The notes under the pieces: model-generated
The model's database searches: none
The model's input: only the letters and a program-made list of their open reading frames with translations
What the model was told of the DNA's origin: nothing
Source: an uncultured Lachnospiraceae bacterium
GTDB taxonomy: Bacteria > Bacillota > Clostridia > Lachnospirales > Lachnospiraceae
DNA: 32,247 nucleotides
NCBI GenBank assembly: GCA_905234525.1
Contig: CAJOIL010000016.1
Coordinates: forward strand, 1-32,247
Reading direction: 5' to 3'
Made by a program: the position numbers and the translations under genes
Shown here: piece by piece, positions 9,064 to 19,009 of the stretch
How the letters are laid out: each line of letters starts with the position of its first letter
Numbering within the stretch: the first letter of the stretch is position 1

Positions 9064-9116
9064 GCGCGACAAAGGACGGGTTTAGTGCGACAGGGGGACG
9101 GGTGCCTTGTCGCGCT
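9063..9116. repeat. REP-like GC-rich hairpin with internal direct repeat
   Basis: The arms AGCGCGACAA and TTGTCGCGCT form a perfect stem. Inside are two directly repeated blocks, GCGACA-aa-GGACGGGT (9066-9081) and GCGACA-ggg-GGACGGGT (9087-9103). The base composition is strikingly GC-rich against the AT-rich surroundings. The unit resembles the GGGACGGT-type palindromic repeats that move with RAYT (REP-associated tyrosine) transposases in Firmicutes. No such transposase is in the window. The right arm overlaps the stop codon of the broken prfC, so it may also act as a 3' hairpin. Confidence 0.6.
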
Positions 9117-10685
9117 AGTTCTCACTAAATTCTTCTAATTCAAGTCCTTCATTCCTATCTAACGTCATCTGTATAGACCACTCCTTAGCGAATAGAAGCA
9201 GCGGCCTCTCCTTCATATCCTTGACCTTCTTCATATCACTCGTACCGTTAATAGAGTCAATATCAATATCATCATTAACAATCCATCTTATATATTCATA
9301 CGGCAAATTTTCCATCTTAATCTCGACATTATACTCATTGTTAAGACGATACTTCAGCACATCAAATTGAAGCACACCCACAACGCCGACAATTATCTCT
9401 TCCATACCTGTATTAAATTCTTGGAATATTTGAATAGCACCCTCTTGCGCTATCTGAGTTATACCCTTCATGAATTGCTTACGCTTCATTGTATCCACTT
9501 GTCTAACCCTTGCAAAATGTTCCGGAGCAAATGTCGGTATACCCTCAAATGCAAATTTATCCTTAGCACTCGTAATTGTATCGCCAATAGAGAAAATACC
9601 CGGATCAAAGACACCGATAATATCACCTGCATACGCTTCATCAATTACCTTTCGACTCTCAGCCATCATCTGCTGTGGCTGTGAAAGTCGCATCTTCTTA
9701 TCACCCTGTACATGAGTAACTTCCATATTAGAGTCAAACTTACCCGAACAAATTCGCATGGCGCCTTATTCATATTTGCCTGAATCTTAAATACAAATGC
9801 ACTGAAATCTTCGGAAAACGGATCAATAACTCCAACATCAGATACTCTCGGAAGCGGAGATGAAGTCATCTCCAAGAAGTATTTTAAGAAAATCTCAACT
9901 CCGAAATTAGTTAAAGCCGATCCAAAGAATACCGGCGACAATTCACCCTTGCTTACTGCATCTATATCAAATTCCGCAGATGCACCATCCAAAAGTTCTA
10001 TCTCTTCAACCAACTGTGTCTGTTGTTCTTCACTAATTTCCCCGGTTGATGCGGCTTCATCAATTGATACAACTTTAGTAGTACCTTCCTTAGTACCCTT
10101 CATAGTGTCGGAAAATGTTGTTATCTTATCCTCTCGCCTGTCATATACGCCTCTGAATTCTTTACCGGAGCCGATAGGCCAATTAATAGGGCAAGTCGGA
10201 ATACCAAGCTCCTTCTCAATATCATCAAGTAAGTCGAAGGTATCATTGGCATCCCTGTCCAGCTTATTAATAAATGTAAATATTGGTATATGGCGCATAG
10301 CACAAACCTTGAATAATTTACGAGTCTGAGCCTCTACGCCCTTAGACGCATCAATAACCATAACCGCAGAGTCAGCGGCCATAAGCGTACGATAAGTATC
10401 CTCCGAGAAATCCTGGTGTCCCGGAGTATCCAGAATATTAATACAATATCCGTCATAATTGAATTGAAGAACAGAAGATGTAACCGAGATACCTCTCTCC
10501 TTTTCAATCTCCATCCAGTCAGATACAGCATGTCTTGCAGTAGCCTTACCCTTAACGGAGCCGGCCAAGTTAATAGCGCCACCATAGAGCAGGAACTTCT
10601 CGGTAAGTGTTGTCTTACCTGCATCCGGATGGGATATTATGGCAAATGTTCTTCTTTTTTCGATTTCTTTTTTTATATCTGACAT
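9115..10685 (-). pseudogene. prfC: peptide chain release factor 3, broken by a small internal deletion
   Basis: Two overlapping ORFs in different frames (10685-9666 and 9759-9115) together give almost a whole RF3, the GTPase that recycles RF1/RF2 after peptide release. The N-terminal part has HPDAGKTTLTE, DTPGHQDF and NKLD. The C-terminal part runs intact to LELEEFSEN. At the junction the N-terminal frame reads NMNKA and the other resumes at MRICSG, with only CC between the codons. RF3 proteins normally have about seven residues there (HRDRIAF-like), so a net loss of 19 nt fits both the gap and the frameshift. The sequence GCGCCATG is what such a deletion would leave. An assembly error or separate translation of the distal part cannot be excluded. 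Confidence 0.85.
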
Positions 10686-10743
10686 TGTAGTCTCCTTGTA
10701 TAAATGCTAATCGCCCCTTCCTAAGCAAGTGGCGTACTATATC

Positions 10744-11913
10744 CTACTTTAATTCAAAATACTCCAGAATAGTCTCAGCAATATAACTATAAGAATCCTT
10801 CGTCCCAAGATTCACATTTGACGGCAGTGACTTACCATACATAACAAGCGGCACGCACTCCCTCGTATGATCCGTACCTGTGTAGTCTGGGTCGCATCCG
10901 TGGTCTGCTGTTATCATAAGGATATCTTCATCTCTCATCTTATCAAGTATCTTAGGCAGTCTATTATCAAAATAAGTGAGTGCCTTGGCATATCCGTCTC
11001 TATCACGGCGATGACCGTATATCATATCGTAGTCCACAAGATTGACAAAACATATTCCTTTAAATTCTCTGTCCATCATCTCAAGTGTCTTATTAATTCC
11101 ATCTTCGTTGCCCGATGTTCTGACATATTCAGATATACCCTGACCTGCAAATAAATCATTAATCTTACCGACTGCCAAAGTATCATATCCTGACGCCATC
11201 AATTTATCAAGCATTGTCTCAGCCGGTGGTTTAATTGAAAAATCATGACGATTGGTTGTCCTTAAATATTTCCCTGATGAACCAACAAATGGTCTTGCAA
11301 TTACACGACCGACACCATGCTCACCCGTCAGAAGTTCTCTCACCTTTTCGCAGTAATTATATAGCTTATCAACAGATACAATATCCTCATGCGCAGCAAT
11401 CTGAAGAACGGAATCGGCACTTGTATACACAATTAAGTCTCCTGTTCTCACGTGTTCATCGCCATAATCGTTGATTACTTCTGTGCCGGAATAAGGCTTA
11501 TTACATAGCACTCCGCGACAAGTTATTCCCTTAATATCGTTTATAATGTCTTCGGGGAAGCCATCGGGATAAGTTGGAAGTGGCTTCGGTGATACAACAC
11601 CTGCCATCTCCCAGTGACCGATTGTCGTATCCTTACCGGCGGACGCCTCCCTAAGCCTTGCAACACATCCATCGAATGAATCAGCCTTGCTATTGGCAAG
11701 ACACTTAGGCTCACCTATATCATTCTTGCCCTCAAGCTCTAAGGTCATTCCATCAATATTAAAATAACCCAGGTCCCTCATATTGGGCATAGAAAAATAC
11801 GGACTCTTAGAGCAACTAAGTAGCGTATTCGCTCCTTCATCACCAAAGTCAGCGGCGTCATTCGCTCCGCCCATCCCAACGGAATCTAATACAATTAGGA
11901 ATATACGTTTCAT
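10744..11913 (-). CDS. deoB: phosphopentomutase
   Basis: This 389-aa alkaline-phosphatase-superfamily enzyme interconverts ribose- or deoxyribose-1-phosphate and the 5-phosphate. Visible signatures are the N-terminal FLIVLDSVGMGGANDA metal site, GHWEMAG, YTSADSVLQIAAHE, and C-terminal ITADHGCDPDYTGTDHTRE with the metal-binding Asp/His residues. The length is typical. It converts the sugar phosphate released by nucleoside phosphorylases such as the one at 29982-30803, though the two are not in one operon. The start is ATG with GAGG 9 nt upstream. A long hairpin element precedes it and prfC follows after 58 nt. Confidence 0.96.
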   Translation of the reverse strand: MKRIFLIVLDSVGMGGANDAADFGDEGANTLLSCSKSPYFSMPNMRDLGYFNIDGMTLELEGKNDIGEPKCLANSKADSFDGCVARLREASAGKDTTIGHWEMAGVVSPKPLPTYPDGFPEDIINDIKGITCRGVLCNKPYSGTEVINDYGDEHVRTGDLIVYTSADSVLQIAAHEDIVSVDKLYNYCEKVRELLTGEHGVGRVIARPFVGSSGKYLRTTNRHDFSIKPPAETMLDKLMASGYDTLAVGKINDLFAGQGISEYVRTSGNEDGINKTLEMMDREFKGICFVNLVDYDMIYGHRRDRDGYAKALTYFDNRLPKILDKMRDEDILMITADHGCDPDYTGTDHTRECVPLVMYGKSLPSNVNLGTKDSYSYIAETILEYFELK

Positions 11914-11931
11914 TATTTATACCTCATAACA

Positions 11932-12066
11932 CATGAATCAGCCAAGGCCTATGGCAAGCATCTATGGATTGAGGATCTGCTAAGCGACATTTCGTCATGA
12001 GCGTGCAGGTCCTCAATTCATAGATGCGCGAATAATACTATGCGTTTAGACCCTTGGTTCTTCATG
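11932..12066. repeat. 135-bp long imperfect hairpin between rpsU and deoB
   Basis: Outer arms CATGAA..CCAAGG (11932-11947) pair with 12052-12066. Inner 23-nt arms (11958-11980 and 12005-12027) match except for two positions, GCATCTATGGATTGAGGATC against GCATCTATGAATTGAGGACC. A short apical stem lies in the middle. It is non-coding on both strands and has no U-tract. It occupies most of the 204-base gap together with the rpsU terminator. Confidence 0.7.
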
Positions 12067-12086
12067 TAATTCCAGTTACAATAGAA

Positions 12087-12109
12087 ATGCACCACGTAAC
12101 GTGGTGCAT
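12087..12109 (-). terminator. Rho-independent terminator of rpsU
   Basis: A perfect 11-bp inverted repeat ATGCACCACGT/ACGTGGTGCAT lies just past the rpsU stop. On the minus strand it is followed by TTTCTATT. Confidence 0.75.
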
Positions 12110-12117
12110 ATTATTAA

Positions 12118-12294
12118 TTAGTTGTACTTACGTTTTCTGGCAGCTTCCGACTTCTTCTTACGCTTAACAGAAGGCTTCTCATAATGCTCACGCTTACGAA
12201 TCTCCTGCTGGATACCTGCCTTGGCGCAATTTCTCTTAAAACGACGAAGCGCACTATCCAGTGACTCGCCTTCTTTAACTACTACACTTGACAT
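12118..12294 (-). CDS. rpsU: 30S ribosomal protein S21
   Basis: This gene is missing from the ORF track because it is short. It encodes 58 aa starting [20 protein letters not shown] and ending in a very basic tail, [15 protein letters not shown], as in Firmicutes bS21. It binds the 3' domain of 16S rRNA in the small subunit and helps initiation. The ATG has GGAGGGAGGG about 8 nt upstream. A near-consensus promoter lies upstream and a perfect hairpin terminator downstream, so it is probably monocistronic. Confidence 0.97.
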   Translation of the reverse strand: MSSVVVKEGESLDSALRRFKRNCAKAGIQQEIRKREHYEKPSVKRKKKSEAARKRKYN

Positions 12295-12354
12295 ATCTTC
12301 AACCCTCCCTCCAATAATGGATTGTGCGGGGTATTATTCCTTAGCACAAACGCA

Positions 12355-12383
12355 ATTATATATATAAATCACACAATAGTCAA
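12355..12383 (-). promoter_or_regulatory. strong sigma-A promoter of rpsU
   Basis: TTGACT and TATAAT are separated by 17 nt, about 61 nt upstream of the rpsU ATG. The leader is AT-rich with no obvious structure. Confidence 0.85.
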
Positions 12384-12394
12384 GCAAAAAATAA

Positions 12395-13861
12395 TTATAA
12401 CGCCTCAGACAACGCAAAAATCTTATCAAGGATTTCTCTTGTTGTATCCATACTTTCTACGCAACCCTTGGTAATAGAAAGAGATGTCTCCGCAGATGCA
12501 ACAACCTCTTCCGAAGATGCGGAAAGATTAGATATAGAATCAATAACCTCATTATTGGCATTGGTAGAATCACCCACCTTAGCCTCAATCGCTTCTACGG
12601 CTATTGCTATTTGCTTAACCGAATCATCAATTGCCTTAAACTGTTCATCAGTTACACTTATAAGCCTTGCTTCTTCCTTCGTAGCATCTACTGACTTCTC
12701 CATATTCTTAGATGCAGCCATAATATTATCTACAAGCGTATCAATAACCTCTGCAATCTTCTCTGCCGAATCCTTGGTTGTATCGGATAGGTTACGAATC
12801 TCGTCAGCAACAACAGCGAATCCTTTGCCGGCCTCTCCTGCTCTTGCCGCTTCAATTGAAGCATTAAGTGATAAGAGGTTGGTTTGTGAAGATATCTCTA
12901 GGATTGTCTCAACGACATCCTTAATACCCTTAACACGATCTTGTAATTCGCTTGTCATCTGAGCTGTCTCCCCATTGATATTAGATACAATCTCAGACTG
13001 TTGCATAAGCTTCTTAACTGTCTTATTACCTTCTTCGATTACGCGATATGCTTCCTCACTTGTACTAGCCATATCTCTGGTCTTATCAACAACTTCATTA
13101 AGGGCCTCGGTAATATTCGATGACATAGCAGTCTGTGTCTCAATTGATTCTGCTGTTTGCTTGGTAGAATCGCTAATCTGATTAACAGATGAAGATGATG
13201 ATTCGATATTCTCAGATAAGCTCTCAACCGACTCATTGGCATCACCGAGTAATTCTTTAATCTCACTTGATGTCTGCTTAATCTTCTCGGCAACCTCTGC
13301 CTGTTCTCTTGCCTGTGCTTCGGCATTATCAAGAAGCTCTTTATCTTGTCCCGCAAGCATCTTAACGGCAAAGAAAGCAATCAAGCATCCGATTATTGAG
13401 AACCAATCATTGGTAATTACCGTATATATATTGACATCGGCTCCCGTTATAAGAACAAGCGCCGTATACACAACATTACCTATAATAGCTACAATTATAC
13501 CAATGGTACATGTCTTGACTGATTTATGAAGCATTATTACAAAGCAAATAAGAAATGTAAATGCATACAGATGAGGTGCCGTAAGATTCGTCCACAGCAC
13601 ATCGAAATACGTAATCAAAACACCGATAAACATTACCAGATGTCCTTTATGGGACTTGCCGAATGCAAATTTACCGATTAAGGTAATGATAATACCCACT
13701 ACAACTATTCCGGCACATATTATTACCTTCATCATGCTTCCGGACTTAAGCTGGTACATAATAGTACATACCAGAGCCAGAATATGAATGGCCATTACTC
13801 CTATAAAGGTAAGATTATTCTTCTGAATCAAATGCTTTAGTTCAATATCTTTTTTATTCAT
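12395..13861 (-). CDS. methyl-accepting chemotaxis protein with a membrane-only input module
   Basis: The listed ORF starts at 13945. The ATG at 13861 ([11 protein letters not shown]) has GGGGAGAAGAG directly upstream and is preferred, giving 488 aa. The first 190 or so residues are about six hydrophobic helices with only short loops, so there is no large extracellular sensor domain and no clear HAMP domain. The remainder is the long coiled-coil signalling domain, with the conserved hairpin tip containing [20 protein letters not shown] and [12 protein letters not shown], which contacts CheA and CheW. The input could be a membrane-embedded ligand or membrane state; this is inference. It lies 62 nt downstream of alaS. 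No CheB/CheR-binding tail is evident. Confidence 0.9.
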   Translation of the reverse strand: MNKKDIELKHLIQKNNLTFIGVMAIHILALVCTIMYQLKSGSMMKVIICAGIVVVGIIITLIGKFAFGKSHKGHLVMFIGVLITYFDVLWTNLTAPHLYAFTFLICFVIMLHKSVKTCTIGIIVAIIGNVVYTALVLITGADVNIYTVITNDWFSIIGCLIAFFAVKMLAGQDKELLDNAEAQAREQAEVAEKIKQTSSEIKELLGDANESVESLSENIESSSSSVNQISDSTKQTAESIETQTAMSSNITEALNEVVDKTRDMASTSEEAYRVIEEGNKTVKKLMQQSEIVSNINGETAQMTSELQDRVKGIKDVVETILEISSQTNLLSLNASIEAARAGEAGKGFAVVADEIRNLSDTTKDSAEKIAEVIDTLVDNIMAASKNMEKSVDATKEEARLISVTDEQFKAIDDSVKQIAIAVEAIEAKVGDSTNANNEVIDSISNLSASSEEVVASAETSLSITKGCVESMDTTREILDKIFALSEAL

Positions 13862-13922
13862 TATACTCTTCTCCCCTACATAAAATAAATAAGCATTAAA
13901 ACAGCCTACTAATACCCTATTC

Positions 13923-16574
13923 TTAAAGTTGATTTTCAAGTACATCCTTTGCCTTTAAAAGACACTCATCTATACCTGCGGGATTCTTACCGCCGGCTTG
14001 TGCCATATTGGGACGACCTCCACCGCCGCCACCGACATACTTAGCGATTTCTTTAATCAGATTACCGGCATGAGCACCCTTCTTAACAGCTTCTTCCGTC
14101 GCCATAACAACAAGACTAACCTTACCATCATTAGCTGATGCCAGAACGATAACACCTTCACCGATATTCTTCTTAATATCATCACCCACATCGCGAAGAC
14201 CGTTCATATCCACATTATCAAGCTTCGTAGCAAGGAAATTAACATCCTTTACCTTCTCGACCTGAGCTGCGAAATCTCCGATTGCATCCTTCGCTGCCGC
14301 ATACTTAATGAAGTCAAGCTGACTCTTAAGCTTCTTATTCTCCGTAAGAAGAGCATTAATCTTATCCTCAAGATTGTCAGGACTTGTCTTAAGAATTGCT
14401 GACACCGAATTAATCTTCTCCAATGCGTCATTATAAAAGCCAAACACTGCCTTGTCGGTAATTGCCTCTATTCGACGCGTTCCCGCTGCAATGCCACCTT
14501 CTGATATTATCTTAAATGCTACTATAGTTGATGTATTATCTACATGAGTACCACCACATAACTCAATTGAAAAATCACCCATCTTAACAACTCTGACGGT
14601 GTCACCGTATTTCTCACCGAAAAGTGCCATCGCACCGGTCTTACGGGCTTCTTCAAGTGTCATCTCCTCTGTTACTACTTGAAGAGCGTTAGCAACCTTA
14701 TCATTAACAATATCCTCAACCCTCTTAATCTCTTCGGGCGTCATAGCAGAGAAATGACTAAAGTCAAATCTTAATCTGTCCGGGCCAACCTCTGAGCCTT
14801 TCTGCTCTACATGATCTCCAAGCACCTCTCTTAATGCTTTCTGAAGTAAATGTGTTGCAGAGTGGTTCTTGGCGATTCTTGCTCTACGCTCCTTATCAAC
14901 GTCCATCTTAGCCATAGCACCGATATTAACTTCGCCACGCTTAACATATCCTAAGTGAGCAACCTTATCAGCTCCGACCTTAATTGTATCCTCTACTACA
15001 AATTCACTTTGCTTGCCGAGAATTAATCCTGTATCACCAATTTGTCCGCCCATAGTCGCATAGAAAGGTGTACGGTCAACAAATATTGCTCCCTTCATAC
15101 CTTCAGTTAGCTTGTCAACTACGGCATCTTCACTTGTCAGCGCTATAATTGTTGAGTTCACGCTTAGCTTATCATATCCGACAAACTTTGTTGTAATCGA
15201 CGGGTCAAGCTCTTCATAGACATCTGCATCCTTGCCCATGTAATTAGTCTCACCACGTGCATCCCTTGCTGTCTGTCTCTGCTTATCCATGCACGCATCA
15301 AAGCCGTCCTTATCATATGACATGCCTGATTCTTCAAGAATCTCAGCTGTAAGATCTACCGGAAATCCATATGTGTCATAAAGCTTGAACGCATCCTCCC
15401 CCGGGAGTACTTTGCTGTTATTCTTAGTGAGTTCGGCCTTCATATCCTCTAAGATACGAAGTCCTTGGTCTATCGTCTTATTAAATCTGTTCTCCTCTTC
15501 AGTAAGAACCTTAGATATGTATACTCTCTTCTCATCAAGCTCGGGATAGCCATCCTTAGACTCTTCTATTACCGTCTTGCATAATTCTGACAGAAATGTA
15601 TCCTTAATGCCGAGTATCCTTCCATGACGAGCGGCACGTCTGATAAGACGACGAAGCACATATCCTCGCCCTTCATTAGAAGGCGAAACACCATCTGAGA
15701 TTAAAAATGTAGCGCTCCTTATATGGTCGGTAATAAGACGAATGGATACATCATCTTCATCAGATGCACCATACTTCTTACCGCTAATAGAGCATACCTT
15801 ATCTCTAATTGCTTTCATTGTATCAATATCAAATACGGAATCAACCTCCTGCATAACAACAGCAAGACGCTCCAAGCCCATACCTGTATCGATATTCTTA
15901 TTCTCTAATTCTTCATAGTTACCATGACCGTCACCGTCAAATTGTGTGAACACGTTATTCCACACTTCCATATAACGATCGCAATCACAACCGACACCAC
16001 AAGTCGACTTACCGCAACCGTACTTCTCACCACGGTCATAATAAATCTCCGAGCAGGGTCCGCAGGGTCCTGCACCGTGCTCCCAGAAGTTATCACATTT
16101 ACCGGTCTTGGGGTCTCTATAGAACTTAGTAACCTTATCCTCAGGTACACCGATTATATCAGTCCATATCTTAAGTGCTTCATCATCCTCACCGTAGATT
16201 GACGGATATAATCTATCTTCTTCTAAGCCAAGCACCTTCGTTAAATATTCCCATGACCACTTAATAGCTTCTTCCTTGAAATAATCTCCAAACGAGAAAT
16301 TACCGAGCATCTCAAAAAAGGTAAGATGTCTGGCAGTCTTACCTACATTATCAATGTCACCTGTACGTACACATTTTTGACATGTACACATCCTTGTCTT
16401 GGGTGGAATCTCTGCGCCTGTGAAATATGGCTTTAGGGGTGCCATACCGGCGTTGATTAAGAGTAAGCTATTATCATTCTCAGGTACAAGTGAATAGCTT
16501 CCTTTAGAGAGATGACCTTTGCTCTCAAAAAATTCCAGGAAGCTTCTTCTTAAGTCATTAACCTTACTTATCAT
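13923..16574 (-). CDS. alaS: alanyl-tRNA synthetase
   Basis: This 883-aa class II synthetase has usual length and domain order. The catalytic domain starts [14 protein letters not shown]. The editing domain has its zinc motif in HSATHLL (near 570) and CGGTHV (near 672). A C-terminal DHHA1/C-Ala domain contains [15 protein letters not shown]. It charges tRNA-Ala and deacylates mis-charged Ser- or Gly-tRNA-Ala. Its ATG overlaps the 3' end of the small membrane-protein gene by 11 nt, so translation is probably coupled. The shared promoter at 16820-16848 leaves a leader of about 55 nt, so there is no T-box. Confidence 0.98.
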   Translation of the reverse strand: MISKVNDLRRSFLEFFESKGHLSKGSYSLVPENDNSLLLINAGMAPLKPYFTGAEIPPKTRMCTCQKCVRTGDIDNVGKTARHLTFFEMLGNFSFGDYFKEEAIKWSWEYLTKVLGLEEDRLYPSIYGEDDEALKIWTDIIGVPEDKVTKFYRDPKTGKCDNFWEHGAGPCGPCSEIYYDRGEKYGCGKSTCGVGCDCDRYMEVWNNVFTQFDGDGHGNYEELENKNIDTGMGLERLAVVMQEVDSVFDIDTMKAIRDKVCSISGKKYGASDEDDVSIRLITDHIRSATFLISDGVSPSNEGRGYVLRRLIRRAARHGRILGIKDTFLSELCKTVIEESKDGYPELDEKRVYISKVLTEEENRFNKTIDQGLRILEDMKAELTKNNSKVLPGEDAFKLYDTYGFPVDLTAEILEESGMSYDKDGFDACMDKQRQTARDARGETNYMGKDADVYEELDPSITTKFVGYDKLSVNSTIIALTSEDAVVDKLTEGMKGAIFVDRTPFYATMGGQIGDTGLILGKQSEFVVEDTIKVGADKVAHLGYVKRGEVNIGAMAKMDVDKERRARIAKNHSATHLLQKALREVLGDHVEQKGSEVGPDRLRFDFSHFSAMTPEEIKRVEDIVNDKVANALQVVTEEMTLEEARKTGAMALFGEKYGDTVRVVKMGDFSIELCGGTHVDNTSTIVAFKIISEGGIAAGTRRIEAITDKAVFGFYNDALEKINSVSAILKTSPDNLEDKINALLTENKKLKSQLDFIKYAAAKDAIGDFAAQVEKVKDVNFLATKLDNVDMNGLRDVGDDIKKNIGEGVIVLASANDGKVSLVVMATEEAVKKGAHAGNLIKEIAKYVGGGGGGRPNMAQAGGKNPAGIDECLLKAKDVLENQL

Positions 16575-16758
16575 TGTCAGCCTCTCCTTCTATCTCAGTT
16601 ATATTGACATCAGAAGCTGTCTCAAGGGTAGCCTTAGCCGCATCCTTCGCATCCTTCTTATTGCGTGCGATTTTGCCAAGGAATACTCCAAGCAAAGCGA
16701 TACCTACCAAGATAATAAAGATAACTAAATACTGAATAAAGCTTGCAAGAAATGCCAT
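16564..16758 (-). CDS. small single-span membrane protein upstream of alaS
   Basis: The ORF track starts at 16779, but a GGAGG sits 8 nt before the third ATG (16758) and lies inside the longer reading, so the 64-aa version starting MAFLASFIQYL is preferred. It has one N-terminal hydrophobic helix (residues 3-27), a basic stretch KIARNKKDAKDAAK, and an acidic tail. Short proteins of this form are common before alaS-type genes in Lachnospiraceae; I recall some being mislabelled as 'vanadium nitrogenase', which nothing in the sequence supports. It overlaps alaS by 11 nt. Function unknown. Confidence 0.75.
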   Translation of the reverse strand: MAFLASFIQYLVIFIILVGIALLGVFLGKIARNKKDAKDAAKATLETASDVNITEIEGEADNDK

Positions 16759-16819
16759 ATCTAAATCCTCCATATCCATTTATTCGGATAATAATACACA
16801 ACAATCCATATTCTCTACA

Positions 16820-16848
16820 ATTATAAACTATTACGCTTATATTAGCAA
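16820..16848 (-). promoter_or_regulatory. sigma-A promoter of the small membrane gene-alaS unit
   Basis: TTGCTA and a perfect TATAAT are separated by 17 nt, about 62 nt upstream of the ATG at 16758. It sits just downstream of the terminator for the preceding operon. Confidence 0.75.
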
Positions 16849-16859
16849 GAAAATAAAAA

Positions 16860-16883
16860 GGGGAACAGCATTTGCCATTCCCC
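16860..16883 (-). terminator. terminator closing the dehydratase/nickel operon
   Basis: GGGGAATGGCAAATGCTGTTCCCC on the minus strand forms an 8-10 bp stem and is followed by TTTTTATTTT. It lies 32 nt after the flavoprotein stop codon. Confidence 0.85.
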
Positions 16884-16914
16884 ATAAGTACATAGAAAAA
16901 TGTGATGTAAAATT

Positions 16915-18978
16915 CTAAATCTTCATAGCGACATCCCAAGCGCCCCAAATAACCGAACGTAGGTTGCCAACCTTCTTTGCATCGCCGATAAGGTGTACAT
17001 GACGACCCTTTTCAGCCACCGGCATACTATGATATCCGACTGACATAATAACCGAATCAGCCTTAACCTTCGTTAACTTCTTATTCTTCTCTTCTACAAT
17101 AACGTAGTCCTTACCAATCTCCTTTACGCCACTTTCAAGATATACGGGCACGTTATTAGTCTTGAAGCAATCTCTAAGATAGCTTGAATTAGCAAGACAT
17201 AGATTAGGAACAGCCATAAGGTCATTCTTCATCTCAACGATAACAGGCTTCTTACCCTTGCGGAATAAGTCAAGTGCCATCTCACAACCGGTAAGACCAC
17301 CACCGATAATTACTACATTGTCGCCAACCTGCTGTTTCTCAAGGAGATAATCACAAGCGTCCATAGCATACTCATCTGCTCCCGGAATAGGAATATGGTT
17401 AGCCTCCGCTCCCGTTGCAACAACATATTCGTCAGCATCGATATCCTTGATATCCTTAACCTCTGTATTAAACTTAACAGGAATACCTCTCTTCTTAATC
17501 TGACGCTTGTACCACTCAATCAGCTTCTTATCATTCTCTTTAAAATCAGGAGCTGCCGCAGCGATAAATATACCACCAAGCTCATCTGACTTCTCATAGA
17601 TGGTTGGCTCATGACCGCGAATAGAAAGTATTCTTGCAACCTCCATACCACCGATACCACCGCCGATAACCGCAACCTTCTTAGGATTCTTTGTCTTCTT
17701 AAGCCTGTAATGCTTAGAATTCATTGATACAGGATTAATTGCACAACGACACATATTTAAAGAATCATTAAAGTCTTGGTCATTACCGGTACCTTCATGC
17801 TTAGATAAGTTAAAGCATGCCGCATGACAGCAGATACAAGGACGAATATCCTCTTCGTGACCTCTCATCAGCTTAGTAACCCAAGTAGGATCTGCAAGGA
17901 ACTGACGTCCTACTACCATCGCATCAATATCACCGTTCTTAACTGCCTTAGCACCTGCTTCAGGCTGCATTCTTCCTGCACAAAGTACAGGAATATCAAC
18001 AAACTTCTTAATATGTGTAACGTCCTCAAGATTACAATTGAGAGGCATATATTGTGGCGGATGAGCCCAATACCAAGCATCATATGTACCGTTATCGCAG
18101 TTAAGCATATCGTATCCGGCATCCTGCAAATACTTAGCGGCTTTCTCTGACTCCTCCATGTCACGACCGACTTCGATATAATCCTCACCCGGCATAGCTC
18201 CTTCTCTGAAGCCCTTTGTCTTAGACTCTACGGAATAACGGAGTGATACAGGGTAATCTTCACCGCAGGCCGCCTTAATAGCCTGTACTATCTCTACCGC
18301 AAAACGATATCTGTTCTCAAACGATCCACCGTATTCATCAGTTCTTTGATTACAATACTTGAGTGTAAATTGGTCTAAGAGATATCCCTCATGAACAGCA
18401 TGAACCTCTACACCATCAACACCGGCTTCTTTACAAAGTCTTGATGTCTCTGCAAATGCGTAAACAATCTCATCAATCTCTTTCTTGGTAATCTCTCTTG
18501 CTGTTACATCATCAGCCCATCTGTTAGGTGAAACCGAAGGAGCCGCTGTAAGATACTCAGGATCGATAACAGGCTTTGCAAGGTAATGCAATGGCTTATT
18601 CTTAGCAAGTAATGCAAGCGTATCAGATAACGCCATTGAACGACCAAATCCGGCTGTCATCTGGATAAACAGCTTAGCACCCGTAGCATGTACCTGATCC
18701 ATAAATTCCGCTAACTGCTCGAATTTCTTCTTGTTCTGATATAACCATCTGCGTCCTAAAACATCTCTTACCGGCGCAATACCCGGAATTATAAGACCGC
18801 AGTTATTATCTGCAATCTTCTTAAGCAGCTTAGCCGCTTCCTTATCAAAATGATTCGGCTCCATCCAACCAAACAGACATGTACCGCCCATTGGTGCAAG
18901 AACTATCCTGTTCTTGATTGTAAGATCCCTTATCTTCCATTCGGTAAATAAAGGTTCATACTCTTTGTTCATTGGCAT
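16915..18978 (-). CDS. Old Yellow Enzyme-type Fe-S flavoprotein (enoate / 2,4-dienoyl-CoA reductase family)
   Basis: This 687-aa protein has the three-part layout of FadH, BaiCD/BaiH and clostridial enoate reductases. Residues 1-370 form an FMN-binding TIM barrel (IKNRIVLAPMGG, DGVEVHAVHEGYLLDQF). Cysteines for a [4Fe-4S] cluster lie in CICCHAAC and CRCAINP (about 379-415). A C-terminal FAD/NAD(P) module has VIGGGIGGMEVARI near 432 and VIIGGGLTGCEMAL near 553. Such enzymes reduce activated C=C bonds with NAD(P)H. It is the last gene of the operon, 31 nt after cooT. Reducing an enoyl product of the dehydratase-like proteins is a natural idea, but the substrate is unknown. The ATG has GGGGGG 5 nt upstream. 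Confidence 0.88.
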   Translation of the reverse strand: MPMNKEYEPLFTEWKIRDLTIKNRIVLAPMGGTCLFGWMEPNHFDKEAAKLLKKIADNNCGLIIPGIAPVRDVLGRRWLYQNKKKFEQLAEFMDQVHATGAKLFIQMTAGFGRSMALSDTLALLAKNKPLHYLAKPVIDPEYLTAAPSVSPNRWADDVTAREITKKEIDEIVYAFAETSRLCKEAGVDGVEVHAVHEGYLLDQFTLKYCNQRTDEYGGSFENRYRFAVEIVQAIKAACGEDYPVSLRYSVESKTKGFREGAMPGEDYIEVGRDMEESEKAAKYLQDAGYDMLNCDNGTYDAWYWAHPPQYMPLNCNLEDVTHIKKFVDIPVLCAGRMQPEAGAKAVKNGDIDAMVVGRQFLADPTWVTKLMRGHEEDIRPCICCHAACFNLSKHEGTGNDQDFNDSLNMCRCAINPVSMNSKHYRLKKTKNPKKVAVIGGGIGGMEVARILSIRGHEPTIYEKSDELGGIFIAAAAPDFKENDKKLIEWYKRQIKKRGIPVKFNTEVKDIKDIDADEYVVATGAEANHIPIPGADEYAMDACDYLLEKQQVGDNVVIIGGGLTGCEMALDLFRKGKKPVIVEMKNDLMAVPNLCLANSSYLRDCFKTNNVPVYLESGVKEIGKDYVIVEEKNKKLTKVKADSVIMSVGYHSMPVAEKGRHVHLIGDAKKVGNLRSVIWGAWDVAMKI

Positions 18979-19009
18979 AAAATCCCCCCTTTACACTTTC
19001 CTTTACATT

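Noticed and set aside
9949-10329. Plus-strand ORFs such as the 126-aa one here, and others up to 164 aa at 12468 and 19643.
   Set aside because: All lie antisense to strong minus-strand genes, have no ribosome site or family motif, and mirror the codon pattern of the real gene.
9115-10685. Two separate genes for the prfC region, or programmed ribosomal frameshifting.
   Set aside because: There is no slippery sequence at the junction, and about seven conserved residues are missing, which a frameshift would not restore.
13862-13922. A flagellar sigma factor promoter for the chemoreceptor.
   Set aside because: TTTAA..GCTGTTTT is only loosely like the consensus and has the wrong spacing.
16564-16758. 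Labelling the small protein before alaS as a nitrogenase component.
   Set aside because: It is a 64-aa single-span protein with no cysteine and no nitrogenase motif.
16759-16819. T-box before the alaS unit.
   Set aside because: The leader is about 55 nt and lacks the tRNA-pairing elements.
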